A stretch of 64,000 nt of DNA from Russula earlei (Eukaryota; Basidiomycota; Agaricomycetes; Russulales; Russulaceae), in NCBI GenBank assembly GCA_025769875.1, contig JAGFNK010000176.1, positions 1-64,000 of the forward strand. The letters run 5' to 3'. The notes below the pieces were generated by a model. That model was not told the DNA's origin, ran no database searches, and saw nothing but the letters and a program-made list of their open reading frames with translations. Below are positions 36,353 to 46,300 of the stretch, piece by piece. The position numbers and the translations under genes are program-made. Each line of letters opens with the position of its first letter. The first letter of the stretch is position 1.

Positions 36353-38557
36353 ATGTGTCTTGCGGCTGTTAAACGTGGCGCTCCATCTCGGTCCAAAGTG
36401 ATAAAGCCTTCCACTTTATCACGGTTTCGCTCCACTGCACCTGCCATCGCCAAGCGAGAACAAGCGAGGGAAACGATCAGGGACCATGCACAGGACATCA
36501 GTCGTGCATCAGCTTATGGTGCGATTGTCTCTGAGACTCTGTACGCTTCTTTCTCTTCTTTTTTTCCCCTACCGTCCTTTCCATTCACTCATGAAATTTG
36601 CAGCCATCCGGTTCCTCTGCCTACCCTCCGACAGTTACCTCCGAAAACCAATGTTCCAGCGCTCCGCACTCATCAGGATACTCTCTCGAGCTCGTTCGTC
36701 GATATGTCAGGCGCTAAAATTTTCTACGAGATGATGCTTCGACATAACGTCAAACATATGTTTGGAATCCCCGGTGGAGCGATCCTCCCTGTGTTCGATG
36801 CCATCTACGATTCAAATAAGCTCGACTTTGTCCTCTCTAGGCACGAGCAGGCCGCTGGACACATGGCCGAGGGCTACGCTCGCGTATCTGGCAAGCCTGG
36901 CGTTGTCCTTGTGACGTCAGGGCCCGGTGTCACGAACGTTGTCACTCCAATGCACGACGCCCTGAGTGACGGTATTCCTTTGGTCGTGTTCTGTGGTCAG
37001 GTCCCGAATTCCGCCATAGGATCCGACGCATTCCAGGAAGTCGACATCGTGGGCATCTCCCGCAGTTGCACGAAATGGAACGTAATGGTCAAGCATATCA
37101 CCGAGCTGCCCAGGAGAATCAATGAAGCTTTCAAGATAGCCACGTCTGGTCGCCCCGGCCCTGTGTTGGTGGATCTTCCAAAGGACGTGACAGCCAGCAT
37201 CCTCCGGAGTCCTCTGCCTCTCGAGGAGACCACTCCCGGGTTTTCTCTTGGATTACCCTCAAAGCCTCAGCGCGGCCCGTCTGCCCTCCCTTCTGATCAA
37301 CTCGAATCCATACATCAGGCCTCTCGGCTCATCAACCAAGCTGAGCGTCCTCTTATCTATGCAGGTCATGGCGTCTTGGGAAGCTTGCTGGGTCCCGAGC
37401 TTGTGGCACAGCTCGCACGTAGAGGAAATATTCCCGTGACGACAACGATGCTCGGTCTCGGTGCCTTTGATGAATCAGATCCCAAGAGCTTGCACATGGT
37501 CGGTATGCATGGCTCTGCATACGCCAATCTTGCAATGCAGCAGGCGGACGTGATCATCGCCCTTGGTGCGCGCTTCGATGATCGCGTCACTGGCAATGTC
37601 TCGAAATTTGCGCCCACCGCACGTGCGGCGGCGGCGCAAGGACGTGGAGGGTTTATTCACTTCGAGATTCAGCCGAAGAACGTGGACAAAATCGTGGATG
37701 CAACCATTCCTATTCTCGGCGATGTCGCTGAGAATCTCGGAGCAATGCTCCCTCTGGTTCAATACTCGGAACGTGCACCGTGGTTTGAGGATATCGGTGA
37801 GTGGAAGGAGAGGTACCCGTTCACCTACGTGAAAGGCGATTCGGAAAAAGGCGAGAAAATGAAGCCGCAGGAAGTGATTGAAGAACTTGACCGACAAGTA
37901 GAACCGTACAAAGAGAACGTAGTCATCACCACAGGGGTCGGACAGCACCAAATGTGGGCTGCCCAACACTTCCGATGGCGGTACCCACGGTCAATGATCT
38001 CGTCAGGCGGGCTTGGCGTAGGCGATTCCCTTCTTGGTCACATTCATTCTGACTTGGTCCTCCAGACAATGGGATTCGGTCTCCCTTCAGCGATCGGTGC
38101 AAAGCTGGCCGCACCGAACAAAATGGTCATTGATATTGATGGTGATGCCTCGTTCAGCATGAGCGCCATGGAACTCGCAACGGCCTCTCAATTGAACATC
38201 GGGGTCAAAGTCATTGTCTTGAACAACGATTTCCATGGCATGGTACTCCAATGGCAGGGTCTGTTTTCGTTTTCTCGTGCTCACTTCACGCGTGTTGATC
38301 GGATGCTGGCAGACCTTTTCTATGATCGTCGATATTCCAACTCGCGCTTGGTCAACCCTGATTTCGTTGTGCTCGCGAAGGCGATGGGAGCGCACGCCAT
38401 TCGTGCGAGCAATGCGAACGAGCTCCCCGAGAAAATGAAGGAGTTTTTGGAGTACGACGGGAATAAACCCGTACTGTTGGAGTGTGCCGTAGAGGTAAAG
38501 GAACATGTCTTCCCGATGGTGCGCTTACCCGGTTTGAATTTCACCGTTCGCTATTGA
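36353..38557 (+). CDS. ILV2: Acetolactate synthase catalytic subunit (acetohydroxyacid synthase)
   Basis: This ThDP enzyme makes acetolactate and acetohydroxybutyrate in valine, leucine and isoleucine synthesis, in mitochondria. Two introns that are multiples of three (36541-36603 and 38259-38312) leave 695 residues, close to yeast Ilv2. The N-terminus is basic and Ser-rich (PSTLSRFRSTAP), as expected of a mitochondrial presequence. The ThDP Glu lies in VLSRHEQAAGHMAEGYAR. Other signatures are GVVLVTSGPGVTNVVTPM, CGQVPNSAIGSDAFQE, GARFDDRVTGN, the ThDP motif IDIDGDASFSMSAMEL followed by NNDFHGMVLQWQDLFY, and a C-terminal HVFPMV. The start at 36353 is the first ATG in the open frame; an out-of-frame ATG at 36301 precedes it and could encode a short uORF. 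Confidence 0.96.
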   Translation: MCLAAVKRGAPSRSKVIKPSTLSRFRSTAPAIAKREQARETIRDHAQDISRASAYGAIVSETLYASFSSFFPLPSFPFTHEICSHPVPLPTLRQLPPKTNVPALRTHQDTLSSSFVDMSGAKIFYEMMLRHNVKHMFGIPGGAILPVFDAIYDSNKLDFVLSRHEQAAGHMAEGYARVSGKPGVVLVTSGPGVTNVVTPMHDALSDGIPLVVFCGQVPNSAIGSDAFQEVDIVGISRSCTKWNVMVKHITELPRRINEAFKIATSGRPGPVLVDLPKDVTASILRSPLPLEETTPGFSLGLPSKPQRGPSALPSDQLESIHQASRLINQAERPLIYAGHGVLGSLLGPELVAQLARRGNIPVTTTMLGLGAFDESDPKSLHMVGMHGSAYANLAMQQADVIIALGARFDDRVTGNVSKFAPTARAAAAQGRGGFIHFEIQPKNVDKIVDATIPILGDVAENLGAMLPLVQYSERAPWFEDIGEWKERYPFTYVKGDSEKGEKMKPQEVIEELDRQVEPYKENVVITTGVGQHQMWAAQHFRWRYPRSMISSGGLGVGDSLLGHIHSDLVLQTMGFGLPSAIGAKLAAPNKMVIDIDGDASFSMSAMELATASQLNIGVKVIVLNNDFHGMVLQWQGLFSFSRAHFTRVDRMLADLFYDRRYSNSRLVNPDFVVLAKAMGAHAIRASNANELPEKMKEFLEYDGNKPVLLECAVEVKEHVFPMVRLPGLNFTVRY

Positions 38558-39697
38558 TTCGTCGGGCAGGTTCCCGCAGGAGCGGCTTTGCATGAACAGA
38601 TCTTGCACCCTGCGTTGAGGGACAGGAAGCAAGACACAAAGGCACGACGACGACTGCCTCTGACCTGATGAACGAACTGGCAGCGTACGCAGCTGGTTGA
38701 AGACGACGATTGATTTCCATCACACACATGCTCTTTCTGTTCCAATGACAGGCAGACTTTCTTCCACGCCGTTTACTGTTCGAACGGCTTGTATTTGATT
38801 CGGCTCTTCCAATCTCTCTTCTGTAATATCAGCAAGTAACACGTGTCTCGACGTACGCATCCTATTGCGAGTGCACGGTAGCTGAGGCGCCGCCTAGGGC
38901 TCTAATCTCGTTTAGATACTCTTGGACTCTGCCCCGGATGCATTCCCTCAGATGCGCGGGCCTTGTCTAAATACCGGCAGTTCAGACCGAATCCTCGTTT
39001 TCGTAGATAATAGTTCTACGACCAGCAGTCGTTGTCGGATATCATGAGGCCATTCTACTGCGATTAGAGCACGATAAGGGCGTGGATTTTAACATGCGAG
39101 GTGAACGAGGTCCAGTGCATGGTGGCCGCACCACTCCATAGAATGTCCCAGAGCGCGACGTGCGCACTGCGTTGCGTTGCCCCACCGCGCATACACATAC
39201 CATCTGGCATAGGGCAAAAAAATTCCCCGGGCGCAGAGGTGACCGGCCACGCGACGTGCCGACCGTGAGCGCGGCGGAAGGGGGAGCGGAGACTAGTACT
39301 GCAACGCAAGCTAACATGCAGATGGCTAGAAAAAGTAGGTGGGACAAAGCGAGCGCTTGCGAAGCAGTTTTTTTTTTTTTTTTGATACGTGCATCATGTA
39401 TATTGGTTGGAGGTAAATGGCTATATCGTAGTAGTCCAGGTGTGTCCACGCCTACGGGAAGCAGATAAAGATAGCCTTGAGCTAGAGGTGAATCACTCCC
39501 ATCGATCTCTACTGGTGACGATGACGGCAGAACGAAAACCCCCGTGACAGCAACAACTCTTGCGTCGTCAAACTTGACCACATCACAGATCAAATCCTGT
39601 ACTGCCGGACCGACTGATATCTCGGGCGTCTATTACGCTCCAAAGTAGTGGACGAAAAGGTCTGGCATCGTGGTCTCCTTCGCGGCCACAACAGTGG
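38558..39697. other. Intergenic, with one unassigned minus-strand frame
   Basis: A minus-strand frame at 39390-39593 encodes a coding-looking stretch (GYLYLLPVGVDTPGLLRYSH) that I cannot place in any family. It lies after the stop of the F-box-like gene and could be an unrelated exon remnant. A T tract lies at about 39366-39383. Confidence 0.4.
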
Positions 39698-41087
39698 TCA
39701 GCAAAGGCGAACAAGGGAAACCGGATATCCTGCGGTCTGGCGGGCATCGATGAATGAGGCGAATGAGGTTCTGGCATCGTCGATTCCTGTATATGTCAGC
39801 TTCTTCAGCTCGGGCAACAACTCCATCGGTGATTGTCCGGCCTCTATCTGTAGAGAACGAGAAACCTCCCGGATGAGCTTACGGTCCACCCGAAGGGTCT
39901 TCACTCTGTTAAACGACCTGAGCAGTTCGCGCCACTGTTCGCGGTCCGCTTCATTCTTCCACTCCCACGGTACAGAGTGCCTCCTATACTCGAGAGCAAG
40001 ATCGTCCACCGCAGAGAATACGGTCGTAGGCCCGTTAAAAATCTGTGCTGCGGACGCTACCTGCCAGTCAAGGCCTTTGCAGATAATACGCATGTAGAGG
40101 GAAAACACCCTGGCCCCTTCACCGGGATACACTCGCACGTCAACTCCCTCGTTAAAGAAACCGATCGTGGCACGGTTGAACGTGAGATTCTCTGTGGTCC
40201 TCATGAACTGCAGGAGGTGTGGGATGGAGAACGTGAGCTGGTTAAACAACAGGATGTCTAACCTCTTGAGATTGGGGGTCGTGATCCATGGAAGGAGTGC
40301 TTCCAAGTAAACGCTGGTACCGAAGAACCCAAACCAGCGAAGGTTTGGAAGTGTGGCGTGTGTCACGGTCGGCGTGTGCAATAATTGGTCCTCGACGTCA
40401 CGGTTGGGAATAGGGGAATGAAAGGCGATCAATAACGTTTCCAGCTGCGGCAAGAGTGAGAGCCATTGGAGCATATCGTTTGGGGGAAAGTGGGCAAATG
40501 GGTGGATATTCATCAACGAGAGTGTGACGATGGCCGCAGCTGTGTTAAGTAGCGGAGCGCCAATGGGAAAGGCAAAGTCATCCAGTATGAGGTGGCGCAA
40601 GTGCGGTGCCTGAAGCGTTTCGGGAAGTACCAAGGGTGTATCGTGCTTGGCTGGGGGCATGATATACAGATAGTCCAGCATCGGAAATTCGTCGTCCATG
40701 GCCGCGATGAGCTTCTCCAGATTGGCAACGGGCATCCAAAGGCGGATGCGGCGGACTCGGTCGCGATGTCGGAGCGCGAGCAGCATGCCCTCTTCGTCTT
40801 GCGCGGTCAGTTCGCACTGAATGTTAATGTAATCCATAACGAGAGGCAAGGCGGGTGACTGCGCCAACATATCTGCTACGGGTGTGCCATATGTGCAAAG
40901 AAGGCAGAGACCCAGGTGGGATGCCGACCCGAGCACGAGGTGCCGCCACCTTCTGCAAACGTGGGCGAACGTGTACCACCAGCGTTCCCGGTCCCATCTA
41001 CCCCCGCGGAGGACATGGGTATCATCCGTCTCGTCTTCGTCTAGAAGGGCCGGTCGACAGAGACTGAATATGCTGAGGAGTGAGTCG
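39698..41087 (-). CDS. F-box/LRR-like protein, tandem copy 2 (start codon lost or unrecognised)
   Basis: One open frame of about 460 codons carries the F-box-like start IHILDDDSLLSIFSLCRPA, RERWWYTFAHVCRRWRHL, then LGLCLLCTYGTPVADMLAQS, LLALRHRDRVRRIRLW and leucine-rich repeats (LPQLETLLIAFHSP, LKRLDILLFNQLTF), ending FASFIDARQTAGYPVSLVRL. It aligns end to end with the intact neighbour at 41894-43390. No ATG precedes the F-box in frame: the equivalent ATG (near 41143) runs into a stop after a one-base shift. It is therefore either recently inactivated or uses another start. F-box proteins recruit substrates to SCF ubiquitin ligases; the link to SCF is an inference from the motif. Confidence 0.75.
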
Positions 41088-41893
41088 TCGTCGAGGATGT
41101 GGATGTATACGCGAAGCGATCTATTGCCCGTGCGCCGTGTTCATTCACAAGTTGATAAGACAGAAGCAAGGGAAGCGGACGACGCACCCCCAGAGTTGGG
41201 ATTCATAACTCGGAGCACCTTGACCATTACTTTCTGTAGAATGAAGACGAGGGAGACGAGACATGGCAAGGGACTCGAAATACTAGACTACCAGCTGGGG
41301 AGCGGACGGCGTCGTGATTGGTCATGGGCTTGACTTGACGTCGCGACCACGTCAAGGGGAGTGTGCGGCCGTGGGAGGCGCTTATTGTAGTCTATGGTGC
41401 ACAGGATAAAAAGGAGGCTAATGCAGCATCGGGCATCGGGTTTCCAGCGGTCGCAGTCAGGAGGGAGGATTGTGAAAGAGGGCGGCACGGTGCCTGCGGG
41501 TTATCTGGCCTGCCTGGCCTATGATCGATCGCCACTCAGGGTTGACACGTTGACAACTCACACCATGCAAACGTTATGGAAAATCGGTATCTTTTCGTGA
41601 ACAGTTGGACACATCCCATAAATTCGTATGGATGAGACGTGCGTGGAGGCACGCTGGTTTATGGGTCGTAGGTAACAAGTCGTGGCGCGGCAAGATGAGA
41701 TAGAAAAATACGACGCAATCCGACGACGATGCACGCTCGTGGGCATTCATTACGGTCTTATTTCCATTCCATCCTCTCTGCATCGCGATCTCCCCGATGG
41801 TCATGGTGTTGGCCGCGGGGGAGAAGAGCAAGTCGAAATGTGACAATACATGTATTCGGGGTCCGTGTTCGAAGCATCGAGGGCACGGTCAGC
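41088..41893. other. Intergenic between F-box-like copies 2 and 3
   Basis: No gene recognised; open frames here are shadows or short. A 5' flank of copy 2 is expected near 41090-41330. Confidence 0.4.
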
Positions 41894-43390
41894 CTAGTAC
41901 CCATTCGTGGAAACAGAGGCCACGGACACCAACGATTCCGAGCGGCTTGATGCACGACGGACCAGGACGACGGGGGCGCCAACGCTCTGTCGCATATAAA
42001 GGAACGGGGCGAACAAGTCGGCAGCAAAGCCACTGGCAGGATATGAGAGCTTCTTCAGCTCGGGTAACAGTTCCAAGGGCGATTCTCCTTCCTCCAGTCG
42101 GAGAGAATGAGAGAGCTCCCAGATGAGCTCGTCGTCCACTCGGAGGGTCTTCACCTTGCTGAACGACCTCAGAAGTTCGCGCCACTGTGTGCGGTCCGCT
42201 TCATTGTGCCACTCCGCTGATACAAAGTGGCCTCCGTACTCGAGAGTAAGATGCTCGACATCAGAGAACATGGTCCCGAGCGCAGTCAAAATATGCGCTG
42301 CGGATGCCACCTGCCAGTCAAAGACTTTGCAGATAACATGCATGTAGAGGGCATATACCCCAGCCTCCTCACTGGGGTGTACGAATACGTTAACACCCTT
42401 GGCGAAGAACTCGATCCTGACGCTACCAAACCTGAGGTTCTCTGCCATCCTTATAAACTGCACGAGGTGTGGAATGGAAAACGTGAGCTGGTTGAAGAAC
42501 AAGACTTGGAGTTTCTGGAGAAGAGGGGTCGTCATCCGAGGAAGAAGCGCTTCCAAGTAAGCGCTCGTTCCTCTGAACCCAAACCAGCGGAGAGTAGGAA
42601 GTGTGACGTGCGTCGCCATCGGCGTGCGCGATAGTTGCATCTCGACGTCACGGTAGGGAATAGGCGAGTAAAATTCGATCCCCAGGGTCTCCAGTTGAGG
42701 CAGGAGAGAGAGCCGTTGGAGTAGATCATTTGGGGTGAAGTAGGCAGATGGGTGAATGTTTATCAGCGAAAGCGTGGCAAGGACTGCGGACGCGGTTAGT
42801 AATGGAGATCCGATTGGAATGGCAAAGTTATCTAGTACGAGGTGGCGTAAATGTGGCGCTTGAAGCGTTTTGGGGAGCATCAGGCCAGCGTCCGAGTCTT
42901 GCTTCGCTAGAGCCTCGATATACAGGAATTCCAGGATCGGGAATCCGTCATCCAGAGCCATGAGGAGCGTCCGTAAATTCGGAACATCCCTCCAAAGTCG
43001 GATGCGGCGAACTCGATCACGATGCCGGAGTGCGAGCAGTATTCCCTCCTCATCTTCCGTAGTCACCTCGCGATCTTCGTCGATGTAGTCGATGATAATA
43101 GGAAAGGGGGGTGAATGAGCCAGCATGTCTGCTACCGGTGTGCCATATGTGCAAAGAAGGCAAAGACCCAAGTGGGATGCTGACCCGAGAACAAGGTATC
43201 GCCACCTTCGACAAACGTGGGCGAGCTTGAACCACCAGCGTTCGTGGACCCACATTCCCCCCTCTAAGATATGGTCGTCGTCAGCTTCATCTTCGTCTAA
43301 AAGGACTGGCCGACAAAGGTAAAAGATGTTGAGGAGCGAATCACTGTCGAGGATATGGATAGAGGCACTATATGGACTGTAGCAGGACAT
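41894..43390 (-). CDS. F-box/LRR-like protein, tandem copy 3 (intact)
   Basis: An intronless frame of 498 residues starts MSCYSPYSASIHILDSDS. The F-box-like part lies at residues about 11-75 (SLLNIFYLCRP ... WWFKLAHVCRRWRYLVL), with an acidic insert (DEDEADDDH) between helices. LGLCLLCTYGTPVADMLAHS, LLALRHRDRVRRIRLW and a series of Leu-rich segments follow (APHLRHLVLDNFAIPIG, LSLLPQLETLGIEFYSP, LQKLQVLFFNQLTFSIP, WRELLRSFSKVKTLRV), suggesting a curved LRR-type repeat domain. The architecture is that of basidiomycete F-box domain proteins that occur in large families. The predicted role is substrate receptor of an SCF ligase, not demonstrated. It is the only copy of four in this window with an undisturbed frame. 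Confidence 0.82.
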   Translation of the reverse strand: MSCYSPYSASIHILDSDSLLNIFYLCRPVLLDEDEADDDHILEGGMWVHERWWFKLAHVCRRWRYLVLGSASHLGLCLLCTYGTPVADMLAHSPPFPIIIDYIDEDREVTTEDEEGILLALRHRDRVRRIRLWRDVPNLRTLLMALDDGFPILEFLYIEALAKQDSDAGLMLPKTLQAPHLRHLVLDNFAIPIGSPLLTASAVLATLSLINIHPSAYFTPNDLLQRLSLLPQLETLGIEFYSPIPYRDVEMQLSRTPMATHVTLPTLRWFGFRGTSAYLEALLPRMTTPLLQKLQVLFFNQLTFSIPHLVQFIRMAENLRFGSVRIEFFAKGVNVFVHPSEEAGVYALYMHVICKVFDWQVASAAHILTALGTMFSDVEHLTLEYGGHFVSAEWHNEADRTQWRELLRSFSKVKTLRVDDELIWELSHSLRLEEGESPLELLPELKKLSYPASGFAADLFAPFLYMRQSVGAPVVLVRRASSRSESLVSVASVSTNGY

Positions 43391-44187
43391 TGCGTTTACT
43401 CGCGAAGATAATAACAGCAGAATATAAATACCTCCACCGTTGGGGCTCACGACTCGGTGCGGTTTGGACTATGCTTTCTGTGGATTGAGAGGCGAGCGAT
43501 GAGAGACGGGACATGTAGAAGGAGTAGTTGCCTGCGACAACGTGGTTGATGATTATCTATGGTGACACCCTTCACAACTCCTGAATTTGGCACTTCCTCT
43601 CTTGCTGTGTAAAGCTCCAGAAGTTATAGACATAAACATATAGCCTCGATATGCGAACTGGTAAACATTCATTACAGTGCCGCTATTCGACACTCGATCA
43701 TCGCGGTGGGAGCCAATAGTACTAGCTTAGCCACACCTTTTTATCATCTTATTGCATTTTGTAATACGCAGCACCTATGTACGTACAAAAATACGTACTG
43801 CATGTGAATTAGCTGTTTCTGGGTGTGTGTTGATCAAGTCCATCAGCTCTGGCCCCCGTGGTCCTCTGGAGGTGTGTCTCGGCGCCGCGGTCTGACGCAA
43901 GCCCGTGAGGCGGCCATCACAACCTTGCTTCCTCTACCGGAGCCGTCTATCTCTGGTAGTGACAAGGAGTTGGAGAGGGGCGCGGCGAGGCGGTGCCAAT
44001 GGCGTACCACTTTATTGCTTGTAGCGGAGTTCAAGTTTGAGACACAGCGGTGAATCGAGGTCACGCCCACCCAACCCCCTCCCATTCTGCGGAGAACATA
44101 TCGCGGAATCGATGAAATACCGATGACTACCAAGGGAATGATCCACGACGGGCCAGGGTAATAGGGCGGCCCGCGTTTTGGCGGACA
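43391..44187. other. Intergenic between F-box-like copies 3 and 4
   Basis: Copy 3 promoter is expected at 43391-43600. Nothing else recognisable. Confidence 0.4.
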
Positions 44188-45534
44188 TCAACTGGCAAGA
44201 AACGAGGCGAACGCGTCAGCATCGAAGAGTCTCGCAGCTGACTCGAGCGCTTTCAGCTCGGGCAACAACTCCATCGGTGATTCTCCGTCGTCAAATTGTA
44301 GAGAACGCGACAGCTCCCGGGTGAGCTCGCTGTCCACTCGAATGATGTTCGCCTTGTTGAACAACATAAGAAGTTCGCGCCACTGCGTGCGGTCCGCTTC
44401 TTGCGGCGACTGCGATCGGCGGGCCTACCGTTCGAGAATGAGATGCTTTGTCCTGGAAAATGCCGCCCCGAGCGCAAGCGAGATTTGCACTGCGGATGCC
44501 ATCTGCCAGTCGAGGTGTTCGCAAATAACTCTTGTCTCGAAGTTACAACCCCCGACACCCCCTTTCGGGGGTATGTGCCAGCGCGGACCTCGACGCCCCG
44601 GGTTATGGAACTCGATCTTGACCGCGTCAAGCCTGATACCCTCCGTTGTCGTCACAAACCGCGGGAGGCGTGGGGATGGAAAACGTAAGCTGGTTGAAAA
44701 ATATGATTTGGAACTTCTTGGGGAGGGGTCGTGATCCGAGAAAGAAGCGCTCCCAAGTAAGCGCTGGTGCCTTTGAACCCACCCAAACCAGTGGAGAACA
44801 GGAAGTGTGACGTGTGTCTGGATCGGGGAGAGCGCAACAGTTGACTCTCGACATTACGACTGGGAATGGGGGAATGAAAGCCAACCCTCAAGGTCTCCAG
44901 CTGTGGCATGAGGGAAAGCCGCTGGAGTAAAGTAGGCCGATGATGGGTGGATATTCATGAGAGAAAAGCGTGACGAGCGCCGCGGGTGTCGTAAGCATAG
45001 GAGATCCGATTGGAAAGGCAAAGTCATCCAGTATGAGGTGGCGTAAATGTGGTGCCCGAAGCAACTTGGGAAGCACCAGGCCTGCCTCATACCTGTGCAG
45101 AATCGTCATCGCAGGTATTCGATATTGGCGTAACGAGCTTTGGAAATTCGGAATACAGCGACGTATCAGAAATGCGGATGCGACGGACGCGATCACGATG
45201 CTGGAGCGCCAACAGTAATACCTGTTCTTCTTTCGCAGTCATCGGGTAATGTGATTGATTACGAGTGGGAAGTGGGGTGATTGTGCCAGCATGTCTGCTA
45301 GGTGTGTGTGATGAAGGCCAAGACGCAAGCGGGATGATGACGCGAGTACAAGGAACCTCCACCTTCGGCACACATGGGCGAGCCTGTACCAACATCGTTC
45401 CATATTCCCGTACGAGGAAGCTACAGGACTTGATCTAAACAAGCCGGCCGACAGAAAACGAAATAAATATGATGTTGAGAAGCGAGTCGTCGTCGAGAAT
45501 GTGCATGGTCATTCTATATTTTCTGTTACGCATG
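44188..45534 (-). pseudogene. F-box/LRR-like gene, tandem copy 4 (frameshifted)
   Basis: The minus strand starts at ATG 45532-45534 with MHILDDDSLLNII, but the frame stops within the F-box. Further pieces match the family in other frames: RLAHVCRRWRFLVLASSSRL, LLALQHRDRVRRIRI, KLLRAPHLRHLILDDFAF, LVLPKLL, SYLGALLSRIT-like and the end AARLFDADAFASFLAS. At least four frameshifts are needed, and a region around 44560 carries unrelated-looking C-rich sequence. It is a dead copy or a very poorly preserved one. Confidence 0.82.
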
Positions 45535-46300
45535 CCAGTGAACGGTGTTTAATCACAAACTGATAAGAGCAGGGGGCGAATCTTTGGGGACTCGCGGAGA
45601 AGAGAGACGTCGATGTAAGTTGGTTGCCTCTCACGTCAAACGGCCTTGTTCTGCTCGAAAACATTGGTCCGAGTCGGCCGTTACAAGCGCTATGCAGAAC
45701 TGCCAAGCCACCACAGACAGTCTCATGCATGTTGGGCATCTCTGGCTGCTCACCGCTCACCACGTGGTAGAGGATGCAAGTTGAGACTCGAGATCTGAAG
45801 CACTGAAGCTTAAAGCTTGAAGCCTAACGAATCCGTACGGCCAACGGCACCAGCAATCAAACTTTCAGTCGCGTTGAAGCCGTTCAGGAGGATTGCGTCG
45901 ATTTTTCATGTCGCAGGTCACCCGTTGATGCGACTAGGAACGATAATGCGAGGTACACGCCAACGATGCGAAATACGAAACTTCACTTTATATTTTCTTT
46001 TACAGGAGTTTTCTCGTCTTCGGGACATTGCATACAATACATACATCCGCTAAAGCCATTCGATGACCGACTGCACGCCACAACCCCCAACCGATGAAAG
46101 ACTAAAAGGAGAGGAACGAAAAAAAAAAAAAAAAAAAAAAACGAAAAAAACGAAAGGGTACAGTCCTGGAATCGACCAAGCTGGATCCAGTGGGGGGGGG
46201 GGGACGCTCTACTCACCAAAGGTAGTATAGAAATACACGTCTCAACACCAGGTCGCTGCTACGAAACTCTCTGTCTGGCATATCTTTCGTATCGGGCATC
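45535..46300. other. Intergenic with A22 and G11 homopolymers
   Basis: A run of about 22 A lies near 46120-46141, followed by A-rich units, and a run of about 11 G lies near 46192-46202. No gene recognised. Homopolymers of this length are prone to sequencing error. Confidence 0.45.
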
